A program made the translations under genes and the position numbers. This document shows positions 33,544 to 43,112 of a stretch of 47,584 bases of DNA, piece by piece. The stretch lies in contig JACMPG010000209.1 in NCBI GenBank assembly GCA_014377625.1, positions 1-47,584 on the forward strand, read 5' to 3'. Every line of letters begins with the position of its first letter. Position 1 is the first letter of the stretch. The notes beneath the pieces are model-generated. The model saw only the letters and a list, made by a program, of their open reading frames with translations, searched no databases and was not told the DNA's origin. The DNA comes from Spirosoma sp. Its GTDB lineage: Bacteria; Bacteroidota; Bacteroidia; Cytophagales; Spirosomataceae.

Positions 33544-34974
33544 ATGTCGCATGTAACATCAGCCGTAAGAACCCCTCTCGTCACCGGCGGCAAAACCTAC
33601 GCCGACGTGACTGAGGACATCAGCCGCCAGGTTGAGGGCCGTCCAACCCGCGAATGGACGATTGCCTTCACCATTTCGGTCGTAGTCCTGATTTACGGAA
33701 CCGCCTGCGTTTTTTGGACGTGGTGGGAAGGTCTGGGTGTTTGGGGGCTTAACAAAACCGTTGGCTGGGCCTGGGATATTACCAACTTCGTTTGGTGGGT
33801 AGGAATTGGTCACGCAGGCACCCTGATCTCCGCAATTCTATTGTTATTCCGTCAAAAGTGGCGGACAGCGGTAAACCGGTCAGCGGAAGCTATGACAATC
33901 TTTGCTGTACTTTGTGCAGCCAGCTTTATTCTGATGCATATGGGTCGCCCATGGCTGGCCTATTGGGCGTTACCATTGCCAAACACACTTGGCTCGTTAT
34001 GGGTGAACTTCAAATCGCCCCTTGTTTGGGACGTGTTTGCTATCAGCACGTACTTTACTGTATCGCTGGTGTTCTGGTACATGGGTTTGTTACCAGACTT
34101 GGCTACCATACGTGACCGTGCACGCAGCAAAGTGTCCCGGTACATATACGGAGCGTTCTCGCTGGGTTGGAATGGATCGGCTAAGACGTGGGCGCGCTAT
34201 GAGTATTTGAGTTTGATTCTGGCCGGTTTATCTACCCCGCTGGTATTGTCGGTACACACGATTGTAAGCATGGACTTTGCTACGTCGGTAATTCCCGGCT
34301 GGCACACAACTATCTTCCCCCCGTATTTTGTAGCTGGTGCTATCTTCTCCGGCTTTGCGATGGTGCAAAATCTGATGCTAATTATCCGGGTCGTGTTCAA
34401 ACTGGAAGATTACATCACTATTGAACATGTCGAGTCGATGAATAAAATTATCACACTGACGGGTTCGATTGTGGGGGTAGCTTATCTGACCGAGTTTTTT
34501 ATTGCCTGGTACTCGGGGGTTGAGTTCGAGAGTTACGCATTTATCAACCGGGCTACTGGTCCTTATTGGTGGGCGTATGCAGCTATGATGACCTGTAACG
34601 TAGTGTCTCCACAGTTGTTCTGGTCACGTGCCATTCGTCGGAGCATTGTCTGGACATTCACTATCTCGGTAGTTGTGAACATTGGTATGTGGTTTGAGCG
34701 GTTCGTCATTATCGTGACCTCACTCCACCGCGACTATCTGCCATCAAGCTGGGCGATGTTCCACCCAACTTTGTTCGACATTAGCGATTACATCTTCTCC
34801 TTCGGCTTCTTTTTTACGCTGTTTTTGCTATTCGCCAAGTTTTTACCAGTGGTAAACATGGCCGAGGTAAAGGCAATCATTAAATCATCTTCAGAGAAAT
34901 TACCGGTGTCGGTATCTGGTGTTGCTAAAGGTGAGCGAGTTGCTAATCCAACATTCAATAAGGACGTAGATTAA
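33544..34974 (+). CDS. actC: Alternative complex III subunit C (NrfD-like membrane protein)
   Basis: A 476-aa NrfD/PsrC-family integral membrane protein with about ten helices, for example WTIAFTISVVVLIYGTACVF, WVGIGHAGTLISAILLLFRQ, LVLSVHTIVSMDFATSVIPG and WTFTISVVVNIGMWFERFVI. The conserved HTIVSMDFA and the nearby PGWHTTIFPPYFVAGAIFSG are typical of this subunit, which holds a menaquinol-binding site and contacts the ActB iron-sulfur chain. The C-terminus is cytoplasmic and polar. It is followed by a perfect intercistronic hairpin before actD. Confidence 0.94.
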   Translation: MSHVTSAVRTPLVTGGKTYADVTEDISRQVEGRPTREWTIAFTISVVVLIYGTACVFWTWWEGLGVWGLNKTVGWAWDITNFVWWVGIGHAGTLISAILLLFRQKWRTAVNRSAEAMTIFAVLCAASFILMHMGRPWLAYWALPLPNTLGSLWVNFKSPLVWDVFAISTYFTVSLVFWYMGLLPDLATIRDRARSKVSRYIYGAFSLGWNGSAKTWARYEYLSLILAGLSTPLVLSVHTIVSMDFATSVIPGWHTTIFPPYFVAGAIFSGFAMVQNLMLIIRVVFKLEDYITIEHVESMNKIITLTGSIVGVAYLTEFFIAWYSGVEFESYAFINRATGPYWWAYAAMMTCNVVSPQLFWSRAIRRSIVWTFTISVVVNIGMWFERFVIIVTSLHRDYLPSSWAMFHPTLFDISDYIFSFGFFFTLFLLFAKFLPVVNMAEVKAIIKSSSEKLPVSVSGVAKGERVANPTFNKDVD

Positions 34975-34987
34975 GGTAATAGATTCA

Positions 34988-35020
34988 GATTTCGTCAGAC
35001 GATAATCACCTGACGAAATC
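34988..35020 (+). other. Perfect intercistronic hairpin between actC and actD
   Basis: GATTTCGTCAG (34988-34998) and CTGACGAAATC (35010-35020) are perfect complements with an 11-nt loop and no T-run. Within an operon such a structure may stabilise the upstream RNA or set the ratio of subunits rather than end transcription. Confidence 0.65.
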
Positions 35021-35046
35021 CAATATCACAAATACAGAGAAAGAGC

Positions 35047-35580
35047 ATGTCAGATATAACTGGTAACGGTAAATTTTTAGTTGGCATCTACGACGATGAC
35101 GATGTGGTGCTGAAGGCTGTCAAGGAAGTTAAGAATGCTGGCGTCAGGATTCACGAAGTGTATACACCCTTTCCAATTCACGGGTTGGACATTGCGCTCG
35201 GTCATCCCCGCTCACGACTCGGCATTGCTGCTTTCATGTTTGGTTTGAGTGGTACAATCACGGCTTTGCTCCTAACAGCCTATACCGAAAGTTTCGACTG
35301 GCCAATGATCGTAGGGGGTAAAGATTCCTATTCGCCAATCATTTACGTTCCCGTCATTTTTGAGTTAACTGTTCTGTTTAGTGCGTTGGGTATGGTCGGT
35401 ACTTTTCTGGTGTCCAATAACTTAGGACCAACTGTAAAGCCGCTCATGTACGACCTGCGCACAACCGACAACAAGTTTGCAATGGCAATTGATCTTGATA
35501 AGAATAATCTTGTTGAGAATGACATCGAACAAATTCTGAGGAACTCAGGAGCCGCGGAGGTTAACGTCAAGCAATTTTGA
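35047..35580 (+). CDS. actD: Alternative complex III subunit D (DUF3341)
   Basis: A 177-aa DUF3341 protein. A soluble N-terminal part (FLVGIYDDDDVVLKAVKEVK, NAGVRIHEVYTPFPIHGLD) precedes two transmembrane helices (about 60-80 and 100-120), then a C-terminal soluble segment. It is a structural membrane subunit of ACIII with no cofactor, packed between ActC and ActF. Its stop overlaps the upstream region of actE: the stop is 8 bp before ATG 35589. Confidence 0.93.
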   Translation: MSDITGNGKFLVGIYDDDDVVLKAVKEVKNAGVRIHEVYTPFPIHGLDIALGHPRSRLGIAAFMFGLSGTITALLLTAYTESFDWPMIVGGKDSYSPIIYVPVIFELTVLFSALGMVGTFLVSNNLGPTVKPLMYDLRTTDNKFAMAIDLDKNNLVENDIEQILRNSGAAEVNVKQF

Positions 35581-35588
35581 TTGATATC

Positions 35589-36197
35589 ATGAGTAATAAC
35601 AAACATATAAGCATTATCGCAGCTGTGTTCATGGGTCTGTTATTTGCAGGAAGTTCCTGCAAGAAAGGCCATAACAACACAGGTGTAGAATTCGCACCGC
35701 AGATGTATGATGCGGTAGGGTACGAGCCTTATCGTCAGATAAAGCCTAATACCATTAATGATAAAGGGCTTAATATGCGAATTCCCGCCCGTGGAACGGT
35801 GGCTCGTCCAAATTACCATATTACATATGGTGAGGGAGCCAACAAGACTACGGATCTGATGATCTACAACATCCCAAAGGATAGCATTGGTATTGCGGAG
35901 AGAACCCTGACCAATCCTATTCCAGAGACGGATATATCCCTGGAGCAGGGCAAGGTATTGTACACGCAGTATTGTATTCATTGCCATGGTGAAGAAGGTA
36001 AAGGCAATGGTACGGTGGGTGTGGTATATAAAGGTGTGCCAAGCTATTCGGCTGATGCCTACAAGTACATGAACGACGGACACATTTACCATGTCATCAC
36101 GCATGGTAAAGGGAGGATGTGGCCGCACGGTTCGCAGATAACTGCGGAAGAGCGGTGGAAGATCGTTCAGTACGTACATAAATTACAACAAGGTTAA
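35589..36197 (+). CDS. actE: Alternative complex III subunit E (monoheme cytochrome c lipoprotein)
   Basis: A 202-aa protein. ATG 35589 starts a lipoprotein signal peptide with lipidated C24 (LLFAGSSCKK). The cytochrome c domain has its heme site at C129-C132-H133 (YCIHCHGEEGKGNG), with M161 or M177 as the likely axial ligand (PHGSQ and GRMWPH nearby). ActE faces the periplasm and may accept electrons from the complex or bind ActB. The 69-bp gap to actF holds no obvious structure. Confidence 0.93.
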   Translation: MSNNKHISIIAAVFMGLLFAGSSCKKGHNNTGVEFAPQMYDAVGYEPYRQIKPNTINDKGLNMRIPARGTVARPNYHITYGEGANKTTDLMIYNIPKDSIGIAERTLTNPIPETDISLEQGKVLYTQYCIHCHGEEGKGNGTVGVVYKGVPSYSADAYKYMNDGHIYHVITHGKGRMWPHGSQITAEERWKIVQYVHKLQQG

Positions 36198-36266
36198 TTC
36201 CTCTAACAGTATTGGGTTATTGTCAGGCCAAGTGTCATGACAAATCAAACCACAAATTCTTAAAAA

Positions 36267-37562
36267 ATGGCATCTGCTCACGTACTACCGTCATTAGACG
36301 AGCAATTTGAGTTCACCGGAGAATCAAAACGTCGCCTGTTGATTGGCGTTGGCGTTGGTGTTGCTTTAGTGGCAATTGGCTCTTACCTGCTAGCTTCTGG
36401 CGTTGGTGAGCACACACACGAAGTGGCTGGTGCCGGTGATGCCGCTGGAGAAGGACATCATTATAAGTGGACAACCCGGCTTTGGGCGAATGTATGGTTG
36501 AATGCCATCTATTTCACGGGTGCTTCTGTAATCGGCATGTTTTTTATGTCATACAACTATCTGGCTCAGGCCGGGTGGACAGCAGCGTTCAAGCGGATAC
36601 CTGAAGCGTTACCTGCTTACTTACCCTACATGTGCGTTGTCGTTCTGGCTACGTTCTTTTTTGCAGGTCACGACTTGTTTCACTGGACAAATCCAGGCTT
36701 GTATGATACCGCTAGTCCCGACTACGACCCGGTAATTGCAGGCAAGTCCGGCTTTCTGAATACGCCATTTTATCTGATTCGGGTAGTTCTCTACTTTGTT
36801 CTTTGGTATGTGCTTTGGCGGGTACTTCGTGGCTTTTCGTTGCAGGAAGATCTGTACGGAGGTACATCTTACTATGAGAAGAGTATTAAGTATGGTACTG
36901 CGTTTCTGGTCGTGTTTGCTGTTACGTCCTCAACATCTGCTTGGGACTTTGTGATGTCGATTGATGCCCACTGGTTCAGTACCATGTTTGGCTGGTATAC
37001 GCTGGCAAGCTGGCACGTTACGGGTCTTGCCGTTATTACGTTGACGGTTATCACCCTGAAAGAGCGGGGATACCTTCAAATTGTTAATGATAGCCACTTG
37101 CAGGACTTGGGCAAGTTTATGTTTGCCTTTAGCATATTCTGGACGTATGTCTGGTTCTCTCAGTTCATGCTGATTTATTACGCTAACATACCCGAAGAAA
37201 CCATCTATTATCGGGAACGTTTTAGCGGATACGGAGGCATCTACAAAGCACCTTTCTTTATTAATATCCTGCTAAACTTTGTCTTTCCATTCCTTGTTCT
37301 CATGACAAGAGACTCGAAGCGCACATATGTTATTCTTAAGCTGGCAGCATGGGGCATTATCGTCGGTCATTACTTCGATTTCTATGTGAACATAATGCCG
37401 GGTACCGTGGGCGAACACGGCGGTTTTGGGCCAATTGAGTTTGGGATGATTCTGATTTTCGCCTGTGGGTTTATGTGGTCAATCGCATCTCAACTGGAAA
37501 AGGCTAATCTGATTCCAAAGAACCACCCAATGCTGGAAGAGTCACTTCATCACGACATTTAA
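36267..37562 (+). CDS. actF: Alternative complex III subunit F (membrane)
   Basis: A 431-aa integral membrane protein, homologous to ActC but more diverged, with about ten helices (LIGVGVGVALVAIGSYLLAS, AYLPYMCVVVLATFFFAGHD and others). Marks of the family: SAWDFVMSIDAHWFSTMFGW, FSIFWTYVWFSQFMLIYYAN and IPEETIYYRERFSGYGG. ActF is a core membrane subunit thought to contribute to proton handling. Typical length. Oxidase subunit II follows after 19 bp, linking ACIII to the oxidase in one transcript. Confidence 0.93.
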   Translation: MASAHVLPSLDEQFEFTGESKRRLLIGVGVGVALVAIGSYLLASGVGEHTHEVAGAGDAAGEGHHYKWTTRLWANVWLNAIYFTGASVIGMFFMSYNYLAQAGWTAAFKRIPEALPAYLPYMCVVVLATFFFAGHDLFHWTNPGLYDTASPDYDPVIAGKSGFLNTPFYLIRVVLYFVLWYVLWRVLRGFSLQEDLYGGTSYYEKSIKYGTAFLVVFAVTSSTSAWDFVMSIDAHWFSTMFGWYTLASWHVTGLAVITLTVITLKERGYLQIVNDSHLQDLGKFMFAFSIFWTYVWFSQFMLIYYANIPEETIYYRERFSGYGGIYKAPFFINILLNFVFPFLVLMTRDSKRTYVILKLAAWGIIVGHYFDFYVNIMPGTVGEHGGFGPIEFGMILIFACGFMWSIASQLEKANLIPKNHPMLEESLHHDI

Positions 37563-37581
37563 CGTTTAATTTTTTAGTACT

Positions 37582-38700
37582 ATGGTTTACATAATTGCTG
37601 TATTATCAGTAGTATTTCTGGCTTTAGCAGCTTTGGTTGTCTCCAGAATGTCCACCGTTGTTAGTAAGGTTAATGAGCCATCTCCGGACGAAGAGATAGG
37701 CACAAGTAACCGGATCAATGGTGCGCTGTTTATGGTGTTTTTGATACTTGGTCTAATCGGTATTGTCTGGTCTTATTTGCATGCTCAGCAGTATTTTTTA
37801 CCCGAAGCGTCATCTCCTCACGGTCGTAGAACTGATTTTCTATTTTGGCTTTCGATGGGTATCATTATGGTAGCTTTTATTGTTACCAATATTATGCTCT
37901 TTTACTTTCCGTGGCGTTATCAATATAATCCTAATCGACGGGCTGCTTATTATCCAGAGAATCACAAGCTGGAGTTGATATGGACTGTTATTCCTGCGGT
38001 TATCATGGCAATAATGGTATTTACCGGCTGGAGAGCATGGCGCGATATCATGGCTGAAGCACCGGCAGATGCCCAAGTGTTTGAAATAGTTGGTAAGCAA
38101 TTTAACTGGATCGTGCGGTATCCCGGTGTTGACGACAACAAACTTGGGGCTTTCAATTATAAGTTGATCAATAGCAACAATGATACGGGTATTGATTACA
38201 CGGATCCTGCCTCATTCGACGACTTTACGTCGACCACAGAACTACATATCCCGGTTAATAAACCTATTCTGTTGAAGATTCGCGCCCGCGATGTGTTGCA
38301 CAGTGTGTTCATACCACACATGCGGGTTAAGATGGACGCTGTACCCGGTATGCCGACTCGCTTTTGGTTCGTTGCCGATAAGACTACCGACGAGATGCGT
38401 AACATGACAGGCAATCAGGAATTTGGTTACGAAATTGCCTGTACAGAAGTATGTGGCCGCGGCCACTTCTCGATGCGCCTACGTCTTATTGTAGAAGATG
38501 AAGCCTCTTGGCAAGCCTGGTGTAAAGAGCAGAAACCACTCCTGTCATCTTACCCTGAGCTGGCCACGCGAATCCCCCTTAATCTAAAGGCTAAAGCAGC
38601 AAAGTATCTTCCTGCTGATGCGGTTGAAACGTCTACCGACAGTACTGTTGCTGCCAGTCAGCCGGGAGGTATATCAATAGCACGTTCTACAGTTCGATAA
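37582..38700 (+). CDS. coxB: Cytochrome c oxidase subunit II
   Basis: A 372-aa protein. It starts with a hydrophobic helix (VYIIAVLSVVFLALAALVVS), then two more membrane helices (about 50-70 and 90-112), and after EYNPNRR-like loops a periplasmic cupredoxin domain. The dinuclear CuA site is complete: upstream His in VLHSVFIPHMRVKMDAVPG and the CTEVCGRGHFSM loop (C-x3-C-x3-H-x2-M). There is no fused cytochrome c domain, so electrons probably come directly from ACIII cytochromes such as ActA. The tail (about 335-372) is Ser/Thr-rich. Three helices rather than two is a common Bacteroidota trait. Confidence 0.95.
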   Translation: MVYIIAVLSVVFLALAALVVSRMSTVVSKVNEPSPDEEIGTSNRINGALFMVFLILGLIGIVWSYLHAQQYFLPEASSPHGRRTDFLFWLSMGIIMVAFIVTNIMLFYFPWRYQYNPNRRAAYYPENHKLELIWTVIPAVIMAIMVFTGWRAWRDIMAEAPADAQVFEIVGKQFNWIVRYPGVDDNKLGAFNYKLINSNNDTGIDYTDPASFDDFTSTTELHIPVNKPILLKIRARDVLHSVFIPHMRVKMDAVPGMPTRFWFVADKTTDEMRNMTGNQEFGYEIACTEVCGRGHFSMRLRLIVEDEASWQAWCKEQKPLLSSYPELATRIPLNLKAKAAKYLPADAVETSTDSTVAASQPGGISIARSTVR

Positions 38701-38725
38701 AATCAAGATAATAAATCAACAAAGA

Positions 38726-40615
38726 ATGGAAACTGTATCATCCAACCCCGCAACAGTGGCGCATGTGGTAGAACATGACCACCACGAGCATCAAAGTTTT
38801 TGGCGGAAGTATGTCTTCTCGGAAGATCACAAGACCATAGCCAAACAATACCTGATTTCAGGTATAATCTGGTCAGTAATCGGCATCAGCTTATCCGTTA
38901 TATTCCGTCTTCAATTGGGTTTCCCTACTATGAAGATGGATTTCCTGCGGCCAATTCTGGGTAACTGGATTGATGCCACTGGAAAATTAGATCCTGATTT
39001 TTATCTGGCTATGGTAACTATGCACGGTACTATCATGGTCTTCTTTGTATTAACGGCTGGCTTGAGCGGTACTTTCTCCAACTTTCTGATTCCGCTTCAG
39101 ATTGGTGCCCGCGATATGGCATCGGGCTTTCTGAACATGCTGTCCTACTGGTTTTTCTTTGTCGCAAGCGCAGTTATGTTGTTCTCGATGTTCATCGAAA
39201 CCGGTCCGGCTGCTGGTGGTTGGGTAGTATACCCTCCACTGAGTGCCTTGCCACAGGTACACCCAGGATCGCAGTTGGGCATGACACTGTGGCTAAGCAG
39301 TATGGCTCTATTCATCGTGTCACAATTGTTGGGCGGTATCAACTATATCACGACAGTTATTAACCTCAGAACGCGCGGTATGTCGTTCAGTAAGTTACCC
39401 CTCACAATCTGGGCGTTTTTCCTGACGGCTATACTTGGTTTGATATCATTTCCCGTTCTTCTGTCGGCGGCTCTGCTTCTGATATTTGACCGTAGCTTTG
39501 GCACCAGCTTTTACCTCTCTGAGATTTATATTGGTCAGACGGGTGAGGCTTTGCCGAATGTAGGTGGAAGCCCAATCCTGTTTCAGCACTTGTTTTGGTT
39601 CTTAGGGCACCCGGAGGTATATATTGTACTGTTGCCTGCACTGGGCATGACATCGGAGATCATTGCCACAAACTCGCGCAAGCCAATTTTTGGTTACCGG
39701 GCTATGATTGCCTCAATGATGGGTATTGCTTTCCTGGCGTTTATCGTATGGGGACATCATATGTTTGTGACGGGTATGAACCCATTCCTGGGGTCTATAT
39801 TCATGTTCCTAACGCTCATTATTGCTGTACCATCGGCAGTGAAAGCATTTAACTACATCACGACTCTATGGAGGGGCAATATCCGGTTCACCCCGGCAAT
39901 GCTTTTCTCAATTGGTCTGGTATCGTTCTTTATTTCAGGTGGTTTGACTGGTTTGATTCTGGGTAACTCGGCACTGGATATTCAGTTGCACGATACGTAC
40001 TTCGTTGTGGCTCACTTCCACTTGGTAATGGGTGCTGCTTCGGCCTTTGGTCTACTGGCTGGTGTGTACCACTGGTTCCCCAAGATGTTTGGCCGTATGA
40101 TGAATGATAAGCTGGGTTACATTCACTTCTGGCTGACATTCGTCGGGATTTATTTAGTGTTTTTCCCGATGCACTACATTGGTATTGCGGGTTTCCCTCG
40201 TCGGTACTATGCGTTCACTAGTTACGACTTCACGAAGAACATCTTCGCCGATATGAACAGCTTTATCAGCTTAGCTGCCATATTCACTTTTACGGCGCAG
40301 TGGGTGTTTGTGGGGAACTTTGTTTACAGCCTATTCAGAGGTAAGAAAGCACCGCAGAATCCATGGAAGTCGAACACATTGGAATGGACTACACCGATTA
40401 ATCCGGGTCATGGTAACTGGCCAGGAGAAATACCTGCTGTGTACCGTTGGCCATACGATTACAGTAAGCCGGGCGCGAAGGATGACTTCATTCCGCAAAA
40501 CGTACCTTATTCACAAACTCCTGAATCCAATCTGCCCCACGAAAATGAGCTGATCGGTCTGGAACATGAAATTGAGGCACAGAACCTGAATGATCAGTTC
40601 AAACAACCTCATTGA
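38726..40615 (+). CDS. coxA: Cytochrome c oxidase subunit I
   Basis: A 629-aa heme-copper oxidase of the A family. Key ligands are visible: low-spin heme His in YLAMVTMHGTIMVFF, CuB His and cross-linked Tyr in FWFLGHPEVYIVLLPALG, the CuB His pair in VWGHHMFVTGM, and the heme a3 and heme a His in HDTYFVVAHFHLVMGA. The GHPEVY motif with Glu indicates the D-channel of A1-type oxidases. About 12 helices plus a polar C-terminal extension (about 560-629). It reduces oxygen to water and pumps protons. It overlaps ctaA by 26 nt, so translation may be coupled. Confidence 0.97.
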   Translation: METVSSNPATVAHVVEHDHHEHQSFWRKYVFSEDHKTIAKQYLISGIIWSVIGISLSVIFRLQLGFPTMKMDFLRPILGNWIDATGKLDPDFYLAMVTMHGTIMVFFVLTAGLSGTFSNFLIPLQIGARDMASGFLNMLSYWFFFVASAVMLFSMFIETGPAAGGWVVYPPLSALPQVHPGSQLGMTLWLSSMALFIVSQLLGGINYITTVINLRTRGMSFSKLPLTIWAFFLTAILGLISFPVLLSAALLLIFDRSFGTSFYLSEIYIGQTGEALPNVGGSPILFQHLFWFLGHPEVYIVLLPALGMTSEIIATNSRKPIFGYRAMIASMMGIAFLAFIVWGHHMFVTGMNPFLGSIFMFLTLIIAVPSAVKAFNYITTLWRGNIRFTPAMLFSIGLVSFFISGGLTGLILGNSALDIQLHDTYFVVAHFHLVMGAASAFGLLAGVYHWFPKMFGRMMNDKLGYIHFWLTFVGIYLVFFPMHYIGIAGFPRRYYAFTSYDFTKNIFADMNSFISLAAIFTFTAQWVFVGNFVYSLFRGKKAPQNPWKSNTLEWTTPINPGHGNWPGEIPAVYRWPYDYSKPGAKDDFIPQNVPYSQTPESNLPHENELIGLEHEIEAQNLNDQFKQPH

Positions 40616-41612
40616 CAATAATGGCAAACGCTTCCGGAGTCTGGCGTTTCTGACGGTACTCATTATTTACCTGCTTGTATTGGCAGGGGGTATTGTCAGG
40701 GGTACTGGCTCCGGAATGGGTTGCCCTGACTGGCCTAAATGTTTTGGCCAATGGATTCCCCCAACCGATATATCTCAACTTCCCCCTAATTATCAGGAGA
40801 TATACGGGGCCAGGCTCAAAGGTGAAGTTGAGTTCAATCCGGTGAAGACGTGGATTGAGTATGCGAATCGGTTGCTCGGCGTATTATCCGGTTTCTTCGT
40901 GTTTGCTACGCTCGTAGCTTCCTTCTCTTATTGGCGTCGGGACAGAGTAGTTGTCTTGGGTAGCGTCATTTCTTTTCTGTTTATCGGTTTAAACGGATGG
41001 CTAGGTTCCCGGGTAGTAGCTACTGAACTGGCTCATTACGCTATCACTCTGCATCTGTTACTGGCGATTCTTGTCGTTTTCAGTCTACTGTTCGTTTACG
41101 TCAGAGCAAGCACCACGGAATGGCGTACAAATAACATTAATCCTAAAAGACGGGCCGTAAATACGTTGCTTCTAGTGACGGCTATTTTGTCTTTGGGACA
41201 GGTGCTGTTGGGTACACAGGTGCGCGATTCGTTGAATGAAGTAATAGCCCAGCTTGGTTATGATCACAGAGATAGCTGGATTGAAGGATTAAACTGGCGG
41301 TTCTACGTTCATAGGTCCTTTTCTTTAGTCGTATTGCTATTTCATCTGGTTGTTATCTATCGTTTACGACAAGTACAGAAGGGAGGGTTGCTCAATCAAA
41401 TTGCTCTTTGGATAGCTGGATTGGTGGTAGTTGAAATAGTTACGGGCGTTGTAATGGCCTACTGGGCTGTACCGGCTGCGGCTCAACCCATTCACCTATT
41501 TCTGGCCGTTATCATCGTCGGCCTACAGTTTGTTGCCTGGCTTGTGTTGAACCCTGCATTGAGTTTGCCGAGAGAATTGGTAAAACGAGTCAGTTTAAGC
41601 GAGTCGGTTTAA
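40590..41612 (+). CDS. ctaA: Heme A synthase
   Basis: A 340-aa CtaA/Cox15 protein with eight membrane helices. Signature VRGTGSGMGCPDWPKCFGQW carries the conserved Cys pair loop; YANRLLGVLSGFF, HYAITLHLLLAI, YVHRSFSLVVLLFH and QPIHLFLAVII supply the four heme-binding His. It oxidises heme O to heme A for the aa3 oxidase encoded next to it. The first codons (MISSNNLIDNNG) lie within the 3' end of coxA in another frame. An in-frame later Met is not near, so ATG 40590 is the best start. Confidence 0.95.
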   Translation: MISSNNLIDNNGKRFRSLAFLTVLIIYLLVLAGGIVRGTGSGMGCPDWPKCFGQWIPPTDISQLPPNYQEIYGARLKGEVEFNPVKTWIEYANRLLGVLSGFFVFATLVASFSYWRRDRVVVLGSVISFLFIGLNGWLGSRVVATELAHYAITLHLLLAILVVFSLLFVYVRASTTEWRTNNINPKRRAVNTLLLVTAILSLGQVLLGTQVRDSLNEVIAQLGYDHRDSWIEGLNWRFYVHRSFSLVVLLFHLVVIYRLRQVQKGGLLNQIALWIAGLVVVEIVTGVVMAYWAVPAAAQPIHLFLAVIIVGLQFVAWLVLNPALSLPRELVKRVSLSESV

Positions 41613-41624
41613 GTGAGATAAAAG

Positions 41625-42503
41625 ATGGATAAGATCATAGATTTTAGCATTTCTGGTGAGAAAATCAGGGCCTATATTGAGCTGTTAAAGTTAAAGCTGA
41701 CGCTGGCGGTTGTATTCTCAGGCGTGTTTGGTTATTGTTTGGCTACTGATGTTATAAACTGGTGGAAGGTGTTGATTTTAGCAGTTGCCTCCATTGCAAT
41801 GACTGGGGCGGCCAACATCATCAATCAGATCATAGAGAAGGACTCAGACCGGCTCATGAAACGAACAGCTGTTCGTCCGTTGCCAACGGGGCGGTTATCC
41901 GTTTCTGAAGCGGCTGGCTTCGCTTTTCTGCTCTTTGTAGTGGCCTGTGTTCTTTACGTTGAGGTGTTTAACATTCGGGCGGCTGCTCTTGCTGTACTTT
42001 CGCTCATTCTCTACGGGTTCGTGTACACACCTCTAAAGCGAAAAGGACAGATTGCCGTGTATGTAGGAGCATTACCTGGTGCCTTCCCGCCCATGATTGG
42101 ATGGGTTGCGGCTACCAACCACTTTGGCTGGGAACCCGGTATCTTATTTGCCATTCAGTTTTTCTGGCAGTTTCCTCATTTCTGGGCTATTGGCTGGCTG
42201 GCCTTTGACGATTACAAGCGGGCCGGTATTCAGATGATGCCCGGGAAGGAAAAAAACGCAGACACTGCTTTTCGGATTATGATCTATACGCTGTTTCTGG
42301 TACCTGTTGGCTGGTTACCCTACGCACTGGGAATGACGGGCATACATTCGGCACTGGTAGCCATGGTAGGGGGAATCTTGTTTCTGGCGCAGACGTTTCA
42401 TTTAATGAGAACCTGCACCGACAAAGCAGCCCTCCAGATGATGTTTGGATCGCTTCTTTACTTACCTGTTGTGCAGATTGTTTATCTGTTAGACAAAGTA
42501 TAA
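41625..42503 (+). CDS. ctaB: Protoheme IX farnesyltransferase (heme O synthase)
   Basis: A 292-aa UbiA-family prenyltransferase. The first polyprenyl site is NIINQIIEKDSDRLMKRT, with the Asp pair binding magnesium, followed by RPLPTGRLS; YTPLKRKGQIAVYVGALPGA and FWQFPHFWAIGWLAFDDYKR are also typical, the latter holding the second site. About eight to nine helices. It adds a farnesyl group to heme B, giving heme O, which CtaA then converts to heme A. It starts 12 bp after ctaA. Confidence 0.95.
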   Translation: MDKIIDFSISGEKIRAYIELLKLKLTLAVVFSGVFGYCLATDVINWWKVLILAVASIAMTGAANIINQIIEKDSDRLMKRTAVRPLPTGRLSVSEAAGFAFLLFVVACVLYVEVFNIRAAALAVLSLILYGFVYTPLKRKGQIAVYVGALPGAFPPMIGWVAATNHFGWEPGILFAIQFFWQFPHFWAIGWLAFDDYKRAGIQMMPGKEKNADTAFRIMIYTLFLVPVGWLPYALGMTGIHSALVAMVGGILFLAQTFHLMRTCTDKAALQMMFGSLLYLPVVQIVYLLDKV

Positions 42504-42507
42504 TACC

Positions 42508-43098
42508 ATGAGTGATTACGCGAAAGAGATTGCGATGGTGGAAGAGCCGGAAGAAACGCTCTCTATGAATCCGAAGAAATTCATTCTTTGGCTTTTCATA
42601 GTAAGCATCGTTATGATGTTTGCTGCCATGACCAGTGGCTATCTGGTTCGACGTGCGGAAGGTAACTGGATTGATTATCAGATACCCACCATATTCGGTT
42701 ACAGTTCGATAGTACTGGTGATTAGCAGTATCACTATGCACTGGGCTTACGTAGCTGCAAAAAAAGACCGGTTCGCCATGATGCGAACGGCGATAACTAT
42801 TACTTTTGCACTTGGTATTGCGTTTCTGTACATGCAATTTCAGGGATGGGTCGATTTGGTCCGGCAGAAAGTTTTCTTTGTTGGTAATCCGGCTGGCTCA
42901 TTTATGTATGTATTTACGGGGTTGCATGGCTTTCACCTGATTTCTGGCCTTATCGTGCTGGTATTCGCCTTGGTGGCAGCTTTCAGGTTCAGAATACATG
43001 GTAAAAACTTAGTACAGCTTGAGATTGCTGCTTCGTACTGGCACTTTCTGGACATACTCTGGCTGTATCTGTTCTTCTTTTTAGTCTATTTTCATTGA
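42508..43098 (+). CDS. Cytochrome c oxidase subunit III, short form
   Basis: A 196-aa COX3-family membrane protein with five helices, like the short caa3-type subunits. Marks: FILWLFIVSIVMMFAAMTSG, MYVFTGLHGFHLISGLIVLV and SYWHFLDILWLYLFFFLVYF, including the HGFH and YWHFxDxxW motifs conserved in subunit III. It starts 4 bp after ctaB. A second subunit III follows directly, which is the usual Bacteroidota arrangement; whether both sit in one enzyme is not shown. Confidence 0.92.
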   Translation: MSDYAKEIAMVEEPEETLSMNPKKFILWLFIVSIVMMFAAMTSGYLVRRAEGNWIDYQIPTIFGYSSIVLVISSITMHWAYVAAKKDRFAMMRTAITITFALGIAFLYMQFQGWVDLVRQKVFFVGNPAGSFMYVFTGLHGFHLISGLIVLVFALVAAFRFRIHGKNLVQLEIAASYWHFLDILWLYLFFFLVYFH

Positions 43099-43112
43099 TA
43101 ACCGATTAAGCA